Below, piece by piece: positions 1 to 7,242 of a stretch of DNA of 11,830 nt (its first letter is position 1; each line of letters begins with the position of its first letter). A model generated the notes under the pieces. It saw only the letters and a program-made list of their open reading frames with translations, ran no database searches and was not told the origin of the DNA. The stretch is from JBAROU01 sp049642385 (GTDB lineage: Bacteria; Chloroflexota; Dehalococcoidia; DSTF01; RBG-16-68-14): NCBI GenBank assembly GCA_049642385.1, contig JBAROU010000058.1, positions 1 to 11,830 of the forward strand, read 5' to 3'. A program made the position numbers and the translations under genes.

Positions 1-39
1 ATCATGACCCGCGCCCTGGTCCACGGCCATGATGGTTGA
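1..39 (+). CDS. C-terminal tail of an unidentified upstream gene (partial)
   Basis: Reading from base 1, frame 1 is open for 12 codons (IMTRALVHGHDG) and stops at TGA 37-39. A downstream ORF begins inside this tail, which is the usual layout of two co-transcribed bacterial genes, so I read it as the end of a real gene that starts left of the window. Twelve residues are too few to name a family. It could also be chance open frame. Confidence 0.35.
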   Translation: MMTRALVHGHDG

Positions 40-127
40 CCGGGGCGAGCTACTCGCCTGGCTGCTCGGGCTCGGGTTCCTTTCCTACGTCTTGTTCGCA
101 GCCGTGGCGGGCGTCGTCGGACGCTAA
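29..127 (+). CDS. Small single-pass membrane protein, 32 aa
   Basis: An ORF of 32 codons begins with tandem ATGs (29 or 32) and ends at TAA 125-127. The peptide has a short charged start (MMVDRGE), then an uninterrupted hydrophobic run from about residue 8 to 30 containing LLAWLLGLGFLSYVLFAAVA, and ends VVGR*. That is one membrane helix with an arginine at its end. The start overlaps the tail of the preceding frame by 11 nt, which suggests translational coupling and perhaps a small subunit of the upstream protein's complex. Such peptides (the KdpF, CydX or CcmD size class) often accompany transporters or oxidases, but I see none of their diagnostic residues. No clear Shine-Dalgarno precedes it. 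The membrane helix is seen; the function is unknown. Confidence 0.45.
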   Translation: MMVDRGELLAWLLGLGFLSYVLFAAVAGVVGR

Positions 128-177
128 ATGCGTCCACGGCCCGGGGCAGCCCCGCGGGCGAACCCGAAGGGAGGTGG

Positions 178-206
178 TTGTCAGCAATACGATACGCAGT
201 TATGTC
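178..206 (+). promoter_or_regulatory. Weak candidate promoter for the Cys-rich small protein gene
   Basis: TTGTCA (178-183) and TATGTC (201-206) are 17 bp apart. The -35 matches consensus at five of six positions but the -10 at only three of six. It lies about 50 bp upstream of the ATG at 258, in a stretch with no gene. Low certainty. Confidence 0.22.
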
Positions 207-257
207 CGAGCCTACACTCAGCAATCGAACGACGTTAGTAAGGAAGGAGACACGACC

Positions 258-458
258 ATGTGTGCATCATGTGGATGCGGCGAGCTCAATGAGGACCAAG
301 GCGACGACCGGCACATCACGCTACAGGATCTCGAGGCTGCCGCGGAGGCCGCCGACATCTCCGTAGACGAGGTGTCCAACAACCTTCGCGACGCGGCATC
401 GCAGGGCGGCGCCCAGAAGAACCACTCGGCGGCCGGCGCCGCTCGCTCCGCGGACTAA
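258..458 (+). CDS. Small Cys-rich protein with N-terminal CxxCxC motif, 66 aa
   Basis: The ATG at 258 is preceded by a strong Shine-Dalgarno (AAGGAGA, 244-250) seven bases upstream. The frame stays open further 5' but without a comparable ribosome site, so I place the start here. The protein begins MCASCGCGELNEDQGDD, so three cysteines (C2, C5, C7) form a CxxCxC cluster that could bind Zn or Fe. An ITLQDLEAAAEAADISVDE helix follows (about residues 20-40), then a polar Ala/Ser/Gly-rich tail ending SAD. Small proteins starting MC-SCGCG with an acidic NDxGD stretch occur in Actinobacteria and Chloroflexota with no established role (recalled, not searched). It appears monocistronic, with a leader of about 50-130 nt and a hairpin 33 bp after the stop. 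That this is a real gene is well supported; metal binding is inference. Confidence 0.8.
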   Translation: MCASCGCGELNEDQGDDRHITLQDLEAAAEAADISVDEVSNNLRDAASQGGAQKNHSAAGAARSAD

Positions 459-490
459 GGCATCGCCAAGTTCAAGCGTCCAGCATCGCG

Positions 491-522
491 CGAACGGCCC
501 GGGCGACAGCCCGGGCTGTTCG
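491..522 (+). terminator. Strong GC-rich hairpin, probable terminator of the small Cys-rich gene
   Basis: GCCCGGGC (497-504), GACA (505-508) and GCCCGGGC (509-516) form a perfect 8-bp stem with a four-base loop. The flanks CGAACG (491-496) and TGTTCG (517-522) extend it to 14 bp with a single G-U pair. It lies 33 bp after the stop at 458. No U-tract follows, so release would be non-canonical, or the hairpin may instead protect the mRNA 3' end. Confidence 0.6.
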
Positions 523-821
523 GCTATCTACTGAATACTATTCCGCCATGCAAGGCGGTGCCGCAGTAAGTCGAATGACAGGTGCCGCAACGTAGGCTAC
601 TGGCAACCGGACCGGCCAGTCACGGAGTCCCCCGCGATGACTGCGGTCTGTTAAGAGGGAGGCGCGCCCGTTCGCGCATTAGGAACACAGCGGGTCGCCC
701 GCCCGCCGATCTGGTTCCACCGGCCCGATGTCAGGCTGCTCCTGTTCGCGGGCCCCCACGAGTCCTGGCAGTCCGCGCCCGAACTATGCGGGCGCACCTT
801 CGCGGTAATCCTCACGGACGC
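523..821. other. Stretch without recognisable gene
   Basis: No frame here has a convincing start, ribosome site and recognisable protein. A small hairpin (CCGCC 543-547 / GGCGG 554-558) is present. One frame (about 655-831) is open and reads protein-like (WFHRPDVRLLLFAGPHESW), but it follows a TAA with no usable start codon. It may be decayed coding sequence belonging to the same degenerate region as the recombinase remnant next to it. Confidence 0.4.
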
Positions 822-965
822 GACGCAATGATGCTCCCGTCCCATGACCGGATGCCGGCCTGCTCGGAGTTGGTGTAGCTCCGTCTTGTTGATCTGAACC
901 TCGGCGCCGGCTACCTGCGCGTGCTGCACGGCAACGGCAACAAGGGCCCGTTAGGGGATTCGGCC
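822..965 (+). pseudogene. Degenerate fragment of a tyrosine recombinase/integrase catalytic domain
   Basis: One frame reads DRMPACSELV, a TAG stop (876-878), then LRLVDLNLGAGYLRVLHGNG followed by NKGPLGDSA. This matches the first catalytic block of phage-integrase/XerCD recombinases, which typically read TGMRxSELxxLRxxDxDLxxG, then a beta-hairpin LRVxGKGNKERxVPLG. The catalytic arginine of the GMR-SEL motif appears lost (RMPAC here), a stop splits the block, and the KERLVPLG loop is shortened to KGPLG. No N-terminal SAM-like domain and no downstream HxLRH or Tyr block are visible, so the gene is dead. Its 3' edge lies 15 bp from a truncated tRNA-Gly, the usual target of such enzymes, which supports a decayed integrative element. 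The resemblance is clear to the eye; no alignment was run. Confidence 0.6.
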
Positions 966-980
966 CCACAACCATGGTTC

Positions 981-1025
981 TTCCCAAGCAGAGGGTCGAG
1001 GGTTCGAGTCCCTTCTTCCGCTCCA
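981..1025 (+). other. 3' half of tRNA-Gly(CCC): probable integration (att) scar
   Basis: In order: an anticodon loop TTCCCAA (981-987, anticodon CCC 983-985), anticodon-stem 3' strand GCAGA, variable loop GGGTC, T arm GAGGG-TTCGAGT-CCCTT (998-1014, one G-T pair), acceptor 3' strand CTTCCGC (1015-1021), discriminator T and encoded CCA (1023-1025). C72, G71, C70, U73 and the CC anticodon bases fit glycine tRNA. The sequence 5' of the loop (GGTTC) does not pair with GCAGA, and no D arm or GCGGAAG acceptor strand lies upstream, so the tRNA is truncated exactly at the anticodon loop. That is the classic crossover boundary of tyrosine-recombinase elements. The intact tRNA gene should lie left of the window. 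Not a functional tRNA. Confidence 0.75.
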
Positions 1026-1099
1026 GATTCGAACGCAGGCGTTTCGGGGCGCTTGGATCAGTAAATTCAGATGGCGCGATCACTGCCGTCGAAACCCCG

Positions 1100-1108
1100 T
1101 GATAAGAT
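1100..1108 (+). promoter_or_regulatory. Extended -10 element of the kinase gene, near-leaderless
   Basis: TGATAAGAT is an extended -10 (TGn plus TAAGAT) that ends nine bases before the ATG at 1118. Transcription would then begin within a few bases of the start codon. No Shine-Dalgarno lies between. No good -35 is present at 16-18 bp. Confidence 0.45.
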
Positions 1109-1117
1109 GATGCCCGT

Positions 1118-2209
1118 ATGGAGTTGCCTGGTAGCTCAGCTGAGATCACAATCGAGTGGCTGAACGACGCCCTTAGCAGCACGATCGAGAGTCGCGCAAT
1201 CACGGGATTCGAGCGCGCTGTGATCGGTGAAGGGGCAGGCTTCATCGGCGAGCTTACGCGCGTGACACTGACGTATGACGACCCACAGGAAGGGTCTCCG
1301 CGCTCACTGATCGCCAAGTTGCCGACGGGCGACGAATCGATCCGGACGCTGGCCCAGCTCTTCGGCTTCTATGAGCGCGAGATACGCTTCTACGAAGAAC
1401 TGGCCGACAAGATCGAGATACGCACGCCGCAGCGTTACTTTAGCAGCGCGGATGCAGTGGCTGGCCGCTATGTCCTGCTGCTGGAAGACCTGGCGCCCGG
1501 TCGGTGCGGCGACCAGCTCGCGTCTTGCTCGCTGGAGGAAGCGAAGCTCGCGCTCACCGAGCTCGCGAAGCTACAAGCCGCATGGTGGAACAGCCCGCGC
1601 CTCAGCGAGTTCCCGTGGCTGGCCTCTACCGACGACTCAGTGTTGCTTGCATTGCTGCAGGCGGTCTATCAGCATTCGTGGCCCAAATTCGAGGAGGAGT
1701 TCACCGGACTCTTGCCAACAGAGGTGATCGACATCGGCCGGAAGTTCGGCGAGCAACTTGCGGCACTTGGCGAATCGCTCTCGGGACGGCCGCGAACGAT
1801 CCTTCACACGGACTTCCGGCTCGACAACATGTTCTTCGATCTCGCGGACGGCAGTCCCTTCGCGCTGATCGACTGGCAGCTCGTCCAGCAGGGACTCGGC
1901 CCGAGCGATGTCACCTACTTTCTTGCCGGCAACTTCACACCGGACGCGCGCCGCCAGCACGAAGCGGAGCTGCTGCGGACCTACCACGAAGCCCTGGTGC
2001 AACACGGCGTGGCCGACTACAGCTTCGAGCAATGCTTAGAGGAGTACCGAATGTCCGCGTTGAACTTCTTCATCTTCCTGGTCACGGGGCGTGAGAACGT
2101 CGACATGGCGGCATACGCCGGTCGCGGTCAGACGCTCTTGGACACGATGGTGGAGCGCTACACGACGGCGATCCTGGATCTGCGAGCCGCAGACTTCTTG
2201 CCAGCGTAG
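1118..2209 (+). CDS. APH/ecdysteroid-kinase-like phosphotransferase, 363 aa
   Basis: A small-molecule kinase of the protein-kinase-like fold (aminoglycoside phosphotransferase / choline kinase / CHK-like group). Visible motifs are an N-lobe Gly-rich turn EGAGFIGEL (38-46), the probable ATP-anchoring lysine in LIAKLP (K68), the glutamate-rich helix FYEREIRFYEEL (84-95), the hinge region VLLLEDLAPG (119-128), the catalytic loop HTDFRLDN (230-237; D232 catalytic, N237 metal-binding) and the metal-binding aspartate in LIDWQ (D252). All key residues are present, so it should be active, and the length is normal for the family. The substrate cannot be read from sequence: relatives phosphorylate hydroxylated small molecules or occur near acyl-CoA enzymes, and true antibiotic resistance is not implied. 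The ATG at 1118 follows a -10-like element closely, so the mRNA may be almost leaderless. It appears monocistronic. Confidence 0.85.
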   Translation: MELPGSSAEITIEWLNDALSSTIESRAITGFERAVIGEGAGFIGELTRVTLTYDDPQEGSPRSLIAKLPTGDESIRTLAQLFGFYEREIRFYEELADKIEIRTPQRYFSSADAVAGRYVLLLEDLAPGRCGDQLASCSLEEAKLALTELAKLQAAWWNSPRLSEFPWLASTDDSVLLALLQAVYQHSWPKFEEEFTGLLPTEVIDIGRKFGEQLAALGESLSGRPRTILHTDFRLDNMFFDLADGSPFALIDWQLVQQGLGPSDVTYFLAGNFTPDARRQHEAELLRTYHEALVQHGVADYSFEQCLEEYRMSALNFFIFLVTGRENVDMAAYAGRGQTLLDTMVERYTTAILDLRAADFLPA

Positions 2210-2232
2210 CCAGTCCTGCGCCCGCCGTACGA

Positions 2233-2250
2233 ACAGGTTTTCAAACCTGT
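2233..2250. repeat. Perfect 18-bp palindrome between converging genes
   Basis: ACAGGTTT-TC-AAACCTGT is an exact inverted repeat with 8-bp arms, 24 bp after the kinase stop and 84 bp past the DinB stop (opposite strand). As RNA it gives a 7-bp stem with a four-base loop. It could be a bidirectional terminator, though neither side has a T-tract, or one copy of a dispersed palindromic repeat. Only one copy is in this window. Confidence 0.45.
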
Positions 2251-2333
2251 CCCACTGCGCGTCTCGCGAATCGAGGCCGGGTACATCGACAGAGCTCGAG
2301 CGGGCGGCTCCATCCATGAAACCGGCAAAGAGA

Positions 2334-2846
2334 TCAGGATCCGGCAGGCACCTCGATAACGCGGCCATCCTGCAGGCCGAAGCTAAACGCGTCAACGGCC
2401 GGCGGTTCCACACCGAGCGTCGTGAGCGCGGTGCAGACCTGGCTCCGATGGTCGGTCCCGTGGTGCAGCGCCTGCGCCAGACGGATGCCCATCGGAGCGT
2501 GCCTCTGGAACCCGTCGTCAGGGTCGACCTCACGAGACACGGCGTCCGCATCGATGCCCTCGTCGAGAAGTCGCGACCATCCGGTGCCGATGTCTTCCAT
2601 CGCAGCCCTGAGCTCCGCAAGCCCCATCCCGCCCGCTCTGATGAAGGAGCCACGTTCACCACTCGCGACGAAGAGCTCGAAGGAGTCGCTCCCGATGACG
2701 TGGCGCATCGTCGCGAGGATAGAGCGGTCCGTCGCGGGGACTGCGGCGTCCAACTGCGCAGGACTGAGCGCGAGGCACGCATCGATCAGCTGCAGTGTCG
2801 CCCAAACATGATGGGCAAACGCATCGTCGAGCAACGACCTGCTCAT
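2334..2846 (-). CDS. DinB-family (DinB/YfiT-fold) protein, 170 aa
   Basis: A four-helix-bundle protein of the DinB/YfiT superfamily, whose members usually bind a divalent metal through three histidines. Family features, in order: an N-terminal helix AFAHHVWATLQLIDACLAL, a central helix with the first metal ligand in ATMRHVIGSD (H49), and a C-terminal helix with HHGTDHRSQVCTAL (H129 and H133 as ligands), then LGVEPPAVDAFSFG. The triad appears complete. Some relatives are thiol-dependent transferases (mycothiol or bacillithiol S-transferases, maleylpyruvate isomerase); most have unknown substrates. The frame can be extended 12 codons to a GTG at 2882, but the -10 box lies within that extension, so I start at ATG 2846, giving a leaderless transcript. 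Converges with the kinase gene. Confidence 0.85.
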   Translation of the reverse strand: MSRSLLDDAFAHHVWATLQLIDACLALSPAQLDAAVPATDRSILATMRHVIGSDSFELFVASGERGSFIRAGGMGLAELRAAMEDIGTGWSRLLDEGIDADAVSREVDPDDGFQRHAPMGIRLAQALHHGTDHRSQVCTALTTLGVEPPAVDAFSFGLQDGRVIEVPAGS

Positions 2847-2852
2847 TCGGTC

Positions 2853-2881
2853 ACTATACAACGGACCTCGCAGAGTGTACA
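2853..2881 (-). promoter_or_regulatory. Promoter of the DinB gene, leaderless
   Basis: On the minus strand TGTACA (2881-2876) and TATAGT (2858-2853) are 17 bp apart. The -10 matches five of six consensus positions and the -35 four. The -10 ends six bases before the ATG at 2846, so initiation should fall on or next to the start codon. Confidence 0.55.
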
Positions 2882-2936
2882 CGGCTGGAGCGCAAGATCA
2901 GCAACCAGGAGAGGCGGCGTGTCCAGTGAGTTATGC

Positions 2937-3047
2937 TTACCTGGTCCCCTTCACAACGGTCCCCACGCGGACGTTCGCGAAGAATGGCTGGTCGATGTGG
3001 CGCGTCAGGAGCCCCAGGGCAGTGAATTGACTAGCTTCCGCAACCAT
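2937..3047 (-). CDS. Possible small protein or C-terminal remnant, 36 aa
   Basis: A minus-strand ORF from ATG 3047 to TAA 2937. The second half reads like ordinary protein (ALGLLTRHIDQPFFANVRVG, then TVVKGTR*) and most codons from there on end in G or C, as in neighbouring genes. A -10-like TAGAAT (3065-3060) lies 12 bp before the ATG, which itself lacks a Shine-Dalgarno. An in-frame TAG immediately upstream blocks any extension, so if this is a remnant its N-terminus is gone. The opposite strand has a competing open frame. I do not recognise the family. Confidence 0.28.
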   Translation of the reverse strand: MVAEASQFTALGLLTRHIDQPFFANVRVGTVVKGTR

Positions 3048-3147
3048 CTCAGCGTTGCGATTCTACACCCGTGTCGCATGACAGTGCCGATGCCGCGCTC
3101 GCCGGGCAGGCCGCCGAGTTATTTTGCTCACCGCTATACAGCATCGC

Positions 3148-3175
3148 TTGACAAGGCCTAGCCACCGACTATAAT
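3148..3175 (+). promoter_or_regulatory. Consensus sigma-70 promoter of the membrane-GNAT gene
   Basis: TTGACA (3148-3153) and TATAAT (3170-3175) both match the sigma-70 consensus perfectly, with a 16-bp spacer. This is the best promoter in the window. Initiation is expected near 3181-3183, giving a leader of about 160 nt before the ATG at 3343. A promoter this strong in front of a single gene suggests high expression or tight repression by the overlapping operator. Confidence 0.8.
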
Positions 3176-3191
3176 AACTCCGTTCGGTGGC
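3161..3191. promoter_or_regulatory. Inverted-repeat operator candidate straddling the -10 box
   Basis: GCCACCGA (3161-3168) and TCGGTGGC (3184-3191) are perfect 8-bp inverted arms around a 15-bp centre that contains the whole TATAAT. Half-site centres are 23 bp apart, about two helical turns, as expected for a dimeric repressor that blocks polymerase. Because only the right arm is inside the transcript, it cannot act as an RNA hairpin. No regulator gene is adjacent, so the protein is unknown. Confidence 0.5.
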
Positions 3192-3342
3192 AGACTAGCG
3201 GTCAAAGGCGAAACCCCCGTCCCTTTGGCAGTCCACGGAAGGGCGACTGTATGCTGCTGCGTGCTGGCGCAGTTGGGTTTGGTTCCTTCGTTGGTGACCC
3301 ATGTCGGGCGGCGATCGCTTCGTGGCATAGGCGCACGGCCAG
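3182..3342 (+). other. Structured 5' leader of the membrane-GNAT mRNA
   Basis: Three consecutive hairpins can be drawn. GTCAAAGG (3201-3208) pairs with CCTTTGGC (3222-3229), 8 bp with one wobble. AGTC (3230-3233) pairs with GACT (3245-3248), with the ribosome site GGAAGGG (3237-3243) in its loop. CTGCG (3257-3261) pairs with CGCAG (3268-3272). I compared it by eye with cyclic-di-GMP, cobalamin, TPP and SAM riboswitch landmarks and saw no match. It may be an unlisted regulatory leader or simply structured untranslated RNA. Confidence 0.35.
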
Positions 3343-3346
3343 ATGA
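3251..3346 (+). CDS. Upstream ORF / leader peptide, 31 aa
   Basis: The ATG at 3251 has a good Shine-Dalgarno (GGAAGGG, 3237-3243) seven bases upstream. The ORF runs 31 codons (MLLRAGAVGFGSFVGDPCRA...) and stops at TGA 3344-3346, sharing ATGA with the start of the 549-residue gene. That downstream start has no Shine-Dalgarno of its own, so ribosomes finishing this ORF would be its natural source. The peptide has no recognisable domain and is Arg-rich at its end (HRRTAR*). I infer a translational-coupling leader ORF rather than a functional protein. Coincidence is possible. Confidence 0.4.
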   Translation: MLLRAGAVGFGSFVGDPCRAAIASWHRRTAR

Positions 3347-4992
3347 TCACCCCCGAAGTGATCCGCACGTCTATCGCCGAAAACAACGGCCTGCGCCGTT
3401 GGATCAGCCGCGCGTTCATCATCAGCATTCTCGTCTACTTCGTCGTCATCGGATACCTCGTCGCAGAGGCCGTGATGGGGGCGAGCAAATGGGCGCCGTA
3501 CGGCGTCAACATTCCGGTGTTTATCGCTCTCGTCATCTCCTGCGAGATCGCGATGGCGGTGACGGGCGCGTTGATCTTCAAAGAGGACTCGGGCATCTGG
3601 CCGGCCTCAATTGCGGAAGGCTGGGCTAAGCTCCGCGACGGAGCGATCCGAGACGGCGCCCAGACGCTCTTAGCGGGAGCCTGGGACACCTCGATAATCG
3701 ACCTTAGGCTTCGCACTCCCTACGCGATCTTCCTCGGCCGGCTGAACCGCATAACCGCGCTCGTTCCGCTCGTGTACGCGCTAGCCGCAAGCGCAGGCGG
3801 AGCACCATGGGGACTGCGAAGCAGCGCGCTCGTGGACGTTGGGATCACGCTCGCAGTGTGGGCCTTCATGGAACTCGTCATGGTTCAGCCGGAGACGCGG
3901 GCTCCAGCCGCGGCTCGGGCTGTCGATCGATCCGCAGCGGACGCAGTGGTCATCCCTGCCGAGTACGCGCGAACGTCGCGAGCGACGGGGGAGCTGACAT
4001 ATCAAGTTCGACCGGTGGAGTTTGGAGACCTCGATCGCCTCGAGCGGTTGGAGCGGATCATGTGGAAGGATCACGCGGCCACGAGGGACATGATCCTGTC
4101 TAGACTCGACGCCTATCCTCAAGGGCAGTTGGCCGCGGTTCATGTGCGCGTGGTGGACGGCGCGCCTGTTCGTCGCTCGGTCGAAGCATGGTGCACAGCA
4201 ATGCCGGCTACGGAGTCGCGGGTGCGTGCCTTCACCTCGTGGGACGACGTCACATCGAACGGTACGATCCGCGATTGCACCACCGACGGCAACGTCATCG
4301 TCGGTGTGAACCTGACGTCTGTGGCCGAGGGCGCCTCCTACTTCTTGATCGGCGAGGTCTTGGCAACGCTGGTTCAGGACGGCAAGCGAAAGCTAATCTG
4401 CGGCAGCAGGCTGAACGGCTTCGCAACCTTCAATAGCCGCAGGCAGAAGGAAGGGAACCAGCCATTTTCCGCCGACCAGTACGCACGGCTTCGGGAGATC
4501 CGCGGATACCAATTGAATGAAGATCGCACGGATGCGGGACTGGATCCCTTGTCAGACGCTGATTACCTGGGCCGCGTCGCCACACTGCGGGCCGCATCCG
4601 GCGAGGCACCGCTGCCCGATGACGAGGCGCCCGATTACGTCTGTTCCAATCTCCGCGGCTACCTGAGCATCCCAGACGCCTACATGGTAGAGGTGATTCC
4701 AGACTATTTTAGCGACCCGGCCAGCAACAACTTTGGCGTCCTACTCGAATGGCAGAACCCGATTCCTCGCCCCCTGCGCTACGTCCCCTGGATCAAGAGG
4801 TGGGCAGCGGCGCGGATCCGCAACGAGGTGCAGCAGGAATGGCTTCGTAGGACGCAGCGCCTCCGGGAACGCCAACAGCGCAGGGCTGCCGAACGCGTAC
4901 CAGAATTCTTGCGCAAAGAGCCACCCAGCGAAGCGCCAGCTCCCGAGGCGACACCCACCACGAGCGATCGCTCGCGCGTGCGGCGCCTCTGA
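3343..4992 (+). CDS. Membrane-anchored GNAT-like acyltransferase fusion, 549 aa
   Basis: The N-terminal part has four predicted membrane helices (about residues 24-45, 57-79, 133-151, 162-182), with a soluble stretch between the second and third. A linker leads to a GNAT-type domain (about 219-472). Support for GNAT: the QVRPVEFGDLDRLERLE start, EAWCTAMPATE, a core strand-helix VNLTSVAEGASYFLIGEVLA (322-341), LICGSRLNGFATFN (351-364) and the ending EVIPDYFSDPASNNFGVLLE then WQNP (450-473). The last two blocks resemble GNAT domains that elsewhere occur fused to nitrilase-type hydrolases. The acetyl-CoA loop (Q/R-x-x-G-x-G/A) is degenerate, reading V-A-E-G-A-S, so activity is uncertain. A basic helical tail (485-525) follows. 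The start is fixed by an in-frame TAG at 3328. Consensus promoter, operator candidate and leader ORF lie upstream. Membrane location is well supported; substrate unknown. Confidence 0.75.
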   Translation: MITPEVIRTSIAENNGLRRWISRAFIISILVYFVVIGYLVAEAVMGASKWAPYGVNIPVFIALVISCEIAMAVTGALIFKEDSGIWPASIAEGWAKLRDGAIRDGAQTLLAGAWDTSIIDLRLRTPYAIFLGRLNRITALVPLVYALAASAGGAPWGLRSSALVDVGITLAVWAFMELVMVQPETRAPAAARAVDRSAADAVVIPAEYARTSRATGELTYQVRPVEFGDLDRLERLERIMWKDHAATRDMILSRLDAYPQGQLAAVHVRVVDGAPVRRSVEAWCTAMPATESRVRAFTSWDDVTSNGTIRDCTTDGNVIVGVNLTSVAEGASYFLIGEVLATLVQDGKRKLICGSRLNGFATFNSRRQKEGNQPFSADQYARLREIRGYQLNEDRTDAGLDPLSDADYLGRVATLRAASGEAPLPDDEAPDYVCSNLRGYLSIPDAYMVEVIPDYFSDPASNNFGVLLEWQNPIPRPLRYVPWIKRWAAARIRNEVQQEWLRRTQRLRERQQRRAAERVPEFLRKEPPSEAPAPEATPTTSDRSRVRRL

Positions 4993-5024
4993 CAGCGAGC
5001 TGCGATCCGGACAGGTGTCAGTCA

Positions 5025-7151
5025 CTAGGCAGCTTGTTGTTCGTGATCGTGTGATGCTGTGGAAGAAAGCGTGCCGGCTTCGAACAGACGAACCAGGGCG
5101 TCGGCCGCCCGCGGGCTGAACTGTTTGCCCGAGCAGGCGATGATCTCCCTAACAGCATCGGCGACGGGTATCCCCGCTCGATAGGGCCGGTCATTAGTCA
5201 TCGCATCGAAACTATCCGCGACAGCGGTAATGGTCGCGGCCTCCGGGATGTTATCACCAGCAATGCCCAGGGGATATCCCGTGCCGTCCCAACGCTCGTG
5301 GTGTGAGCGCGCTATCGTCTCGGCCAGCTCAAACCCGGGTCGGCCACTCAGGAACTCAGCGCCCCAGACGGTATGCTGGCGCATGATACGCCATTCGTCG
5401 TCGGTAAGTTTGCTCGAGCTCGTCAGGACGGGCTCCGGCACACGGATCTTTCCGATGTCGTGCAGCACGCAGGCCAGACCCAACTCGGTTGCTCGCGCGT
5501 CATCGTACCCGAGCTCACGCGCCATCGCCTCGGCGATCGTGCGAACCCGCTGAAGGTGGCGACCCGTGGTGTCGTCGTGCGCTTCGGCGGAAGCTGCCAG
5601 CATCATGACTGTCTCGGCGTGCGCGCGTCGCTGGTTTTCAGACGCTAGTCTGAGCTCCTCAACCAGCTTCGTCATGAAGACGATTGCCGTAACTTGGCTG
5701 GCGACAGCAGTCAGGAAGTGAGCATCCCAGCTGGTAAACGCTGCCTCTTGCTTGCTACCAACCGACACCATTCCAACAAGTCGATCGTGCCAGATCATCG
5801 GCACGACCAGTCCGGACCGGAGGCCGGCCGCTGCGATGATCTCTCGCTCCGCCTCACGCAGTCGCGGATCTTCCTGCGCTTTGTCCAGGAAGACCGGACG
5901 CCTCGTCTGCTCCAACAGCTTGCTCAGTGGGTGGTCTTGCGTCTGGTCCTGCTCACGCATCCACGCTTCGACAAGATCGTCGGGCGCGCGGGCGAATGCT
6001 CGCTGCCACGGCGGCGGCGCCATCGTCTCGATCCCTGTGATCTCGAAGTTCACCGCATCGTAGCCGGCTCCAACGCACAAGTGGTGGGCGACCAGCCGGA
6101 GCGTGTCCTCGCGCGTTCCCGCTCGGGTCAGGAGCGGGACGATCTCTGAGACGAGCTTGGCCGCGCGCTCCTTGTCGAGGAGGCGGGTCTTTCCGGTCGG
6201 TTCCGACGGCTCGAGGCGGCGCGACGCATACATCGCGCTATCGGCAAGTCGGATAAGGTCTTCTAGTCGCTCCGCCTCAGCAGGATAGATAGCAATACCC
6301 ATCGTGGTGCTCACCGGTACCCTGACGCCGCTTTCAGCGTGGTACACGGGATGAGCTGCGAGCCACTCCAGCACGGCTCCCTGGTGCGCCTCTGCCTCGG
6401 GTCGCTCGGCGCCTGGTAGGAGGACGACAAACTCATCGCCGCCGTATCGACCGACAGTGGCGCCCTCTCGCATCAGCGACTCGGCCACCACGGTAAGTAC
6501 GGCGTCACCGACCAGATGCCCGTAGGTGTCGTTCGTGGCCTTCATGCCATCGACATCGACCATGGCAACGGCGCACGACCGCTCGTCATCCGATTCTAAG
6601 ATCCGCGTGAGGGCCCCCGTGATCGCCGCGTGATTCAGCGCGCCGGTCAGCGAGTCGCGCCGTGATTGCTCTCGGAGCTCCTCCTCCAACTGAGCGCGCT
6701 CGATCGCTATTCGCACGAGCGCTGCCACCGAATCCATGAAGTGGCACTCCTGAGCATCCGGCCGGTGTGGCTCTCGGTAGTAGACGGCGATCGTGCCGAG
6801 CACCGCACCCTTGTCCGAGAGGACAGGCGTCGAATGCGCCGATCGCAGGCCCTGTGCCACGAACGTGTCGCGGAGATCTGACCAAAGAGGATCGCGCTCA
6901 ATGTCGCTGCTGATCACTCGCGCCTTGCGGTACGCGGCCGTACCGCAAGCACCTGCGCTGGAGCCGATCGCCATTCCGTCGATCGCCGTTAGCAGGGTCG
7001 CAGGAAAGCTCGGCGCCGCCCCTACCTGAAGCTTGGCGCCGGAACGCCCAAGAACAAGGATAGAGCAGAGCGTGTTGGCCAATTGGCCTTCCACCAGTTG
7101 CGTCACCTGGTAGAGTAAGCCGGTTGCGTAACTCGGATCAGGTTCAGTCAT
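5025..7151 (-). CDS. GAF-GGDEF-GAF-HD-GYP cyclic-di-GMP turnover protein, 708 aa
   Basis: A cytoplasmic signalling enzyme with both halves of cyclic-di-GMP metabolism. An N-terminal GAF sensor domain (about 10-155) leads to a GGDEF diguanylate cyclase (166-320: DSLTG 166-170, substrate and metal residues in MVDVDGMKATND, signature RYGGDEF 235-241). A second GAF domain follows (about 335-495), then an HD-GYP phosphodiesterase (510-690: HDIGK 564-568, HHERWDGTGYP 617-627, DRPYRAG 654-660). Both active sites look intact. The inhibitory RxxD site before GGDEF reads REGA (228-231), so product feedback is probably lost. No membrane segment is seen. The frame extends 41 codons further to 7274, but those residues look non-homologous and a -10 element lies in them, so I start at ATG 7151. 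It converges with the membrane-GNAT gene, leaving 32 bp between stops. Confidence 0.93.
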   Translation of the reverse strand: MTEPDPSYATGLLYQVTQLVEGQLANTLCSILVLGRSGAKLQVGAAPSFPATLLTAIDGMAIGSSAGACGTAAYRKARVISSDIERDPLWSDLRDTFVAQGLRSAHSTPVLSDKGAVLGTIAVYYREPHRPDAQECHFMDSVAALVRIAIERAQLEEELREQSRRDSLTGALNHAAITGALTRILESDDERSCAVAMVDVDGMKATNDTYGHLVGDAVLTVVAESLMREGATVGRYGGDEFVVLLPGAERPEAEAHQGAVLEWLAAHPVYHAESGVRVPVSTTMGIAIYPAEAERLEDLIRLADSAMYASRRLEPSEPTGKTRLLDKERAAKLVSEIVPLLTRAGTREDTLRLVAHHLCVGAGYDAVNFEITGIETMAPPPWQRAFARAPDDLVEAWMREQDQTQDHPLSKLLEQTRRPVFLDKAQEDPRLREAEREIIAAAGLRSGLVVPMIWHDRLVGMVSVGSKQEAAFTSWDAHFLTAVASQVTAIVFMTKLVEELRLASENQRRAHAETVMMLAASAEAHDDTTGRHLQRVRTIAEAMARELGYDDARATELGLACVLHDIGKIRVPEPVLTSSSKLTDDEWRIMRQHTVWGAEFLSGRPGFELAETIARSHHERWDGTGYPLGIAGDNIPEAATITAVADSFDAMTNDRPYRAGIPVADAVREIIACSGKQFSPRAADALVRLFEAGTLSSTASHDHEQQAA

Positions 7152-7156
7152 AGGCC

Positions 7157-7165
7157 AAAATATCA
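7157..7165 (-). promoter_or_regulatory. Extended -10 of the GGDEF/HD-GYP gene, leaderless
   Basis: On the minus strand TGATATTTT is TGn followed by TATTTT, ending five bases before the ATG at 7151. There is no Shine-Dalgarno. Initiation would fall at the start codon. No -35 is recognisable 17 bp upstream, in keeping with extended -10 promoters. Confidence 0.4.
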
Positions 7166-7213
7166 AGGCGCGCGCCGTACAGCGCCCGCTATCTAAGTAT
7201 CGGCAGATTGGAG

Positions 7214-7242
7214 CCTTAGGAGACGGCGGGATCACCCTAAGG
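7214..7242. repeat. Inverted repeat CCTTAGG-N15-CCTAAGG
   Basis: Perfect 7-bp arms (7214-7220 and 7236-7242) with a 15-bp spacer, 63 bp upstream of the GGDEF/HD-GYP start and about 200 bp before the typA promoter. Half-site centres are 22 bp apart, close to the geometry of the inverted repeat at 3161-3191, but the sequence differs. It could be a regulator site. I see nothing else in the 336-bp gap 7152-7487 except the two promoters. Confidence 0.35.
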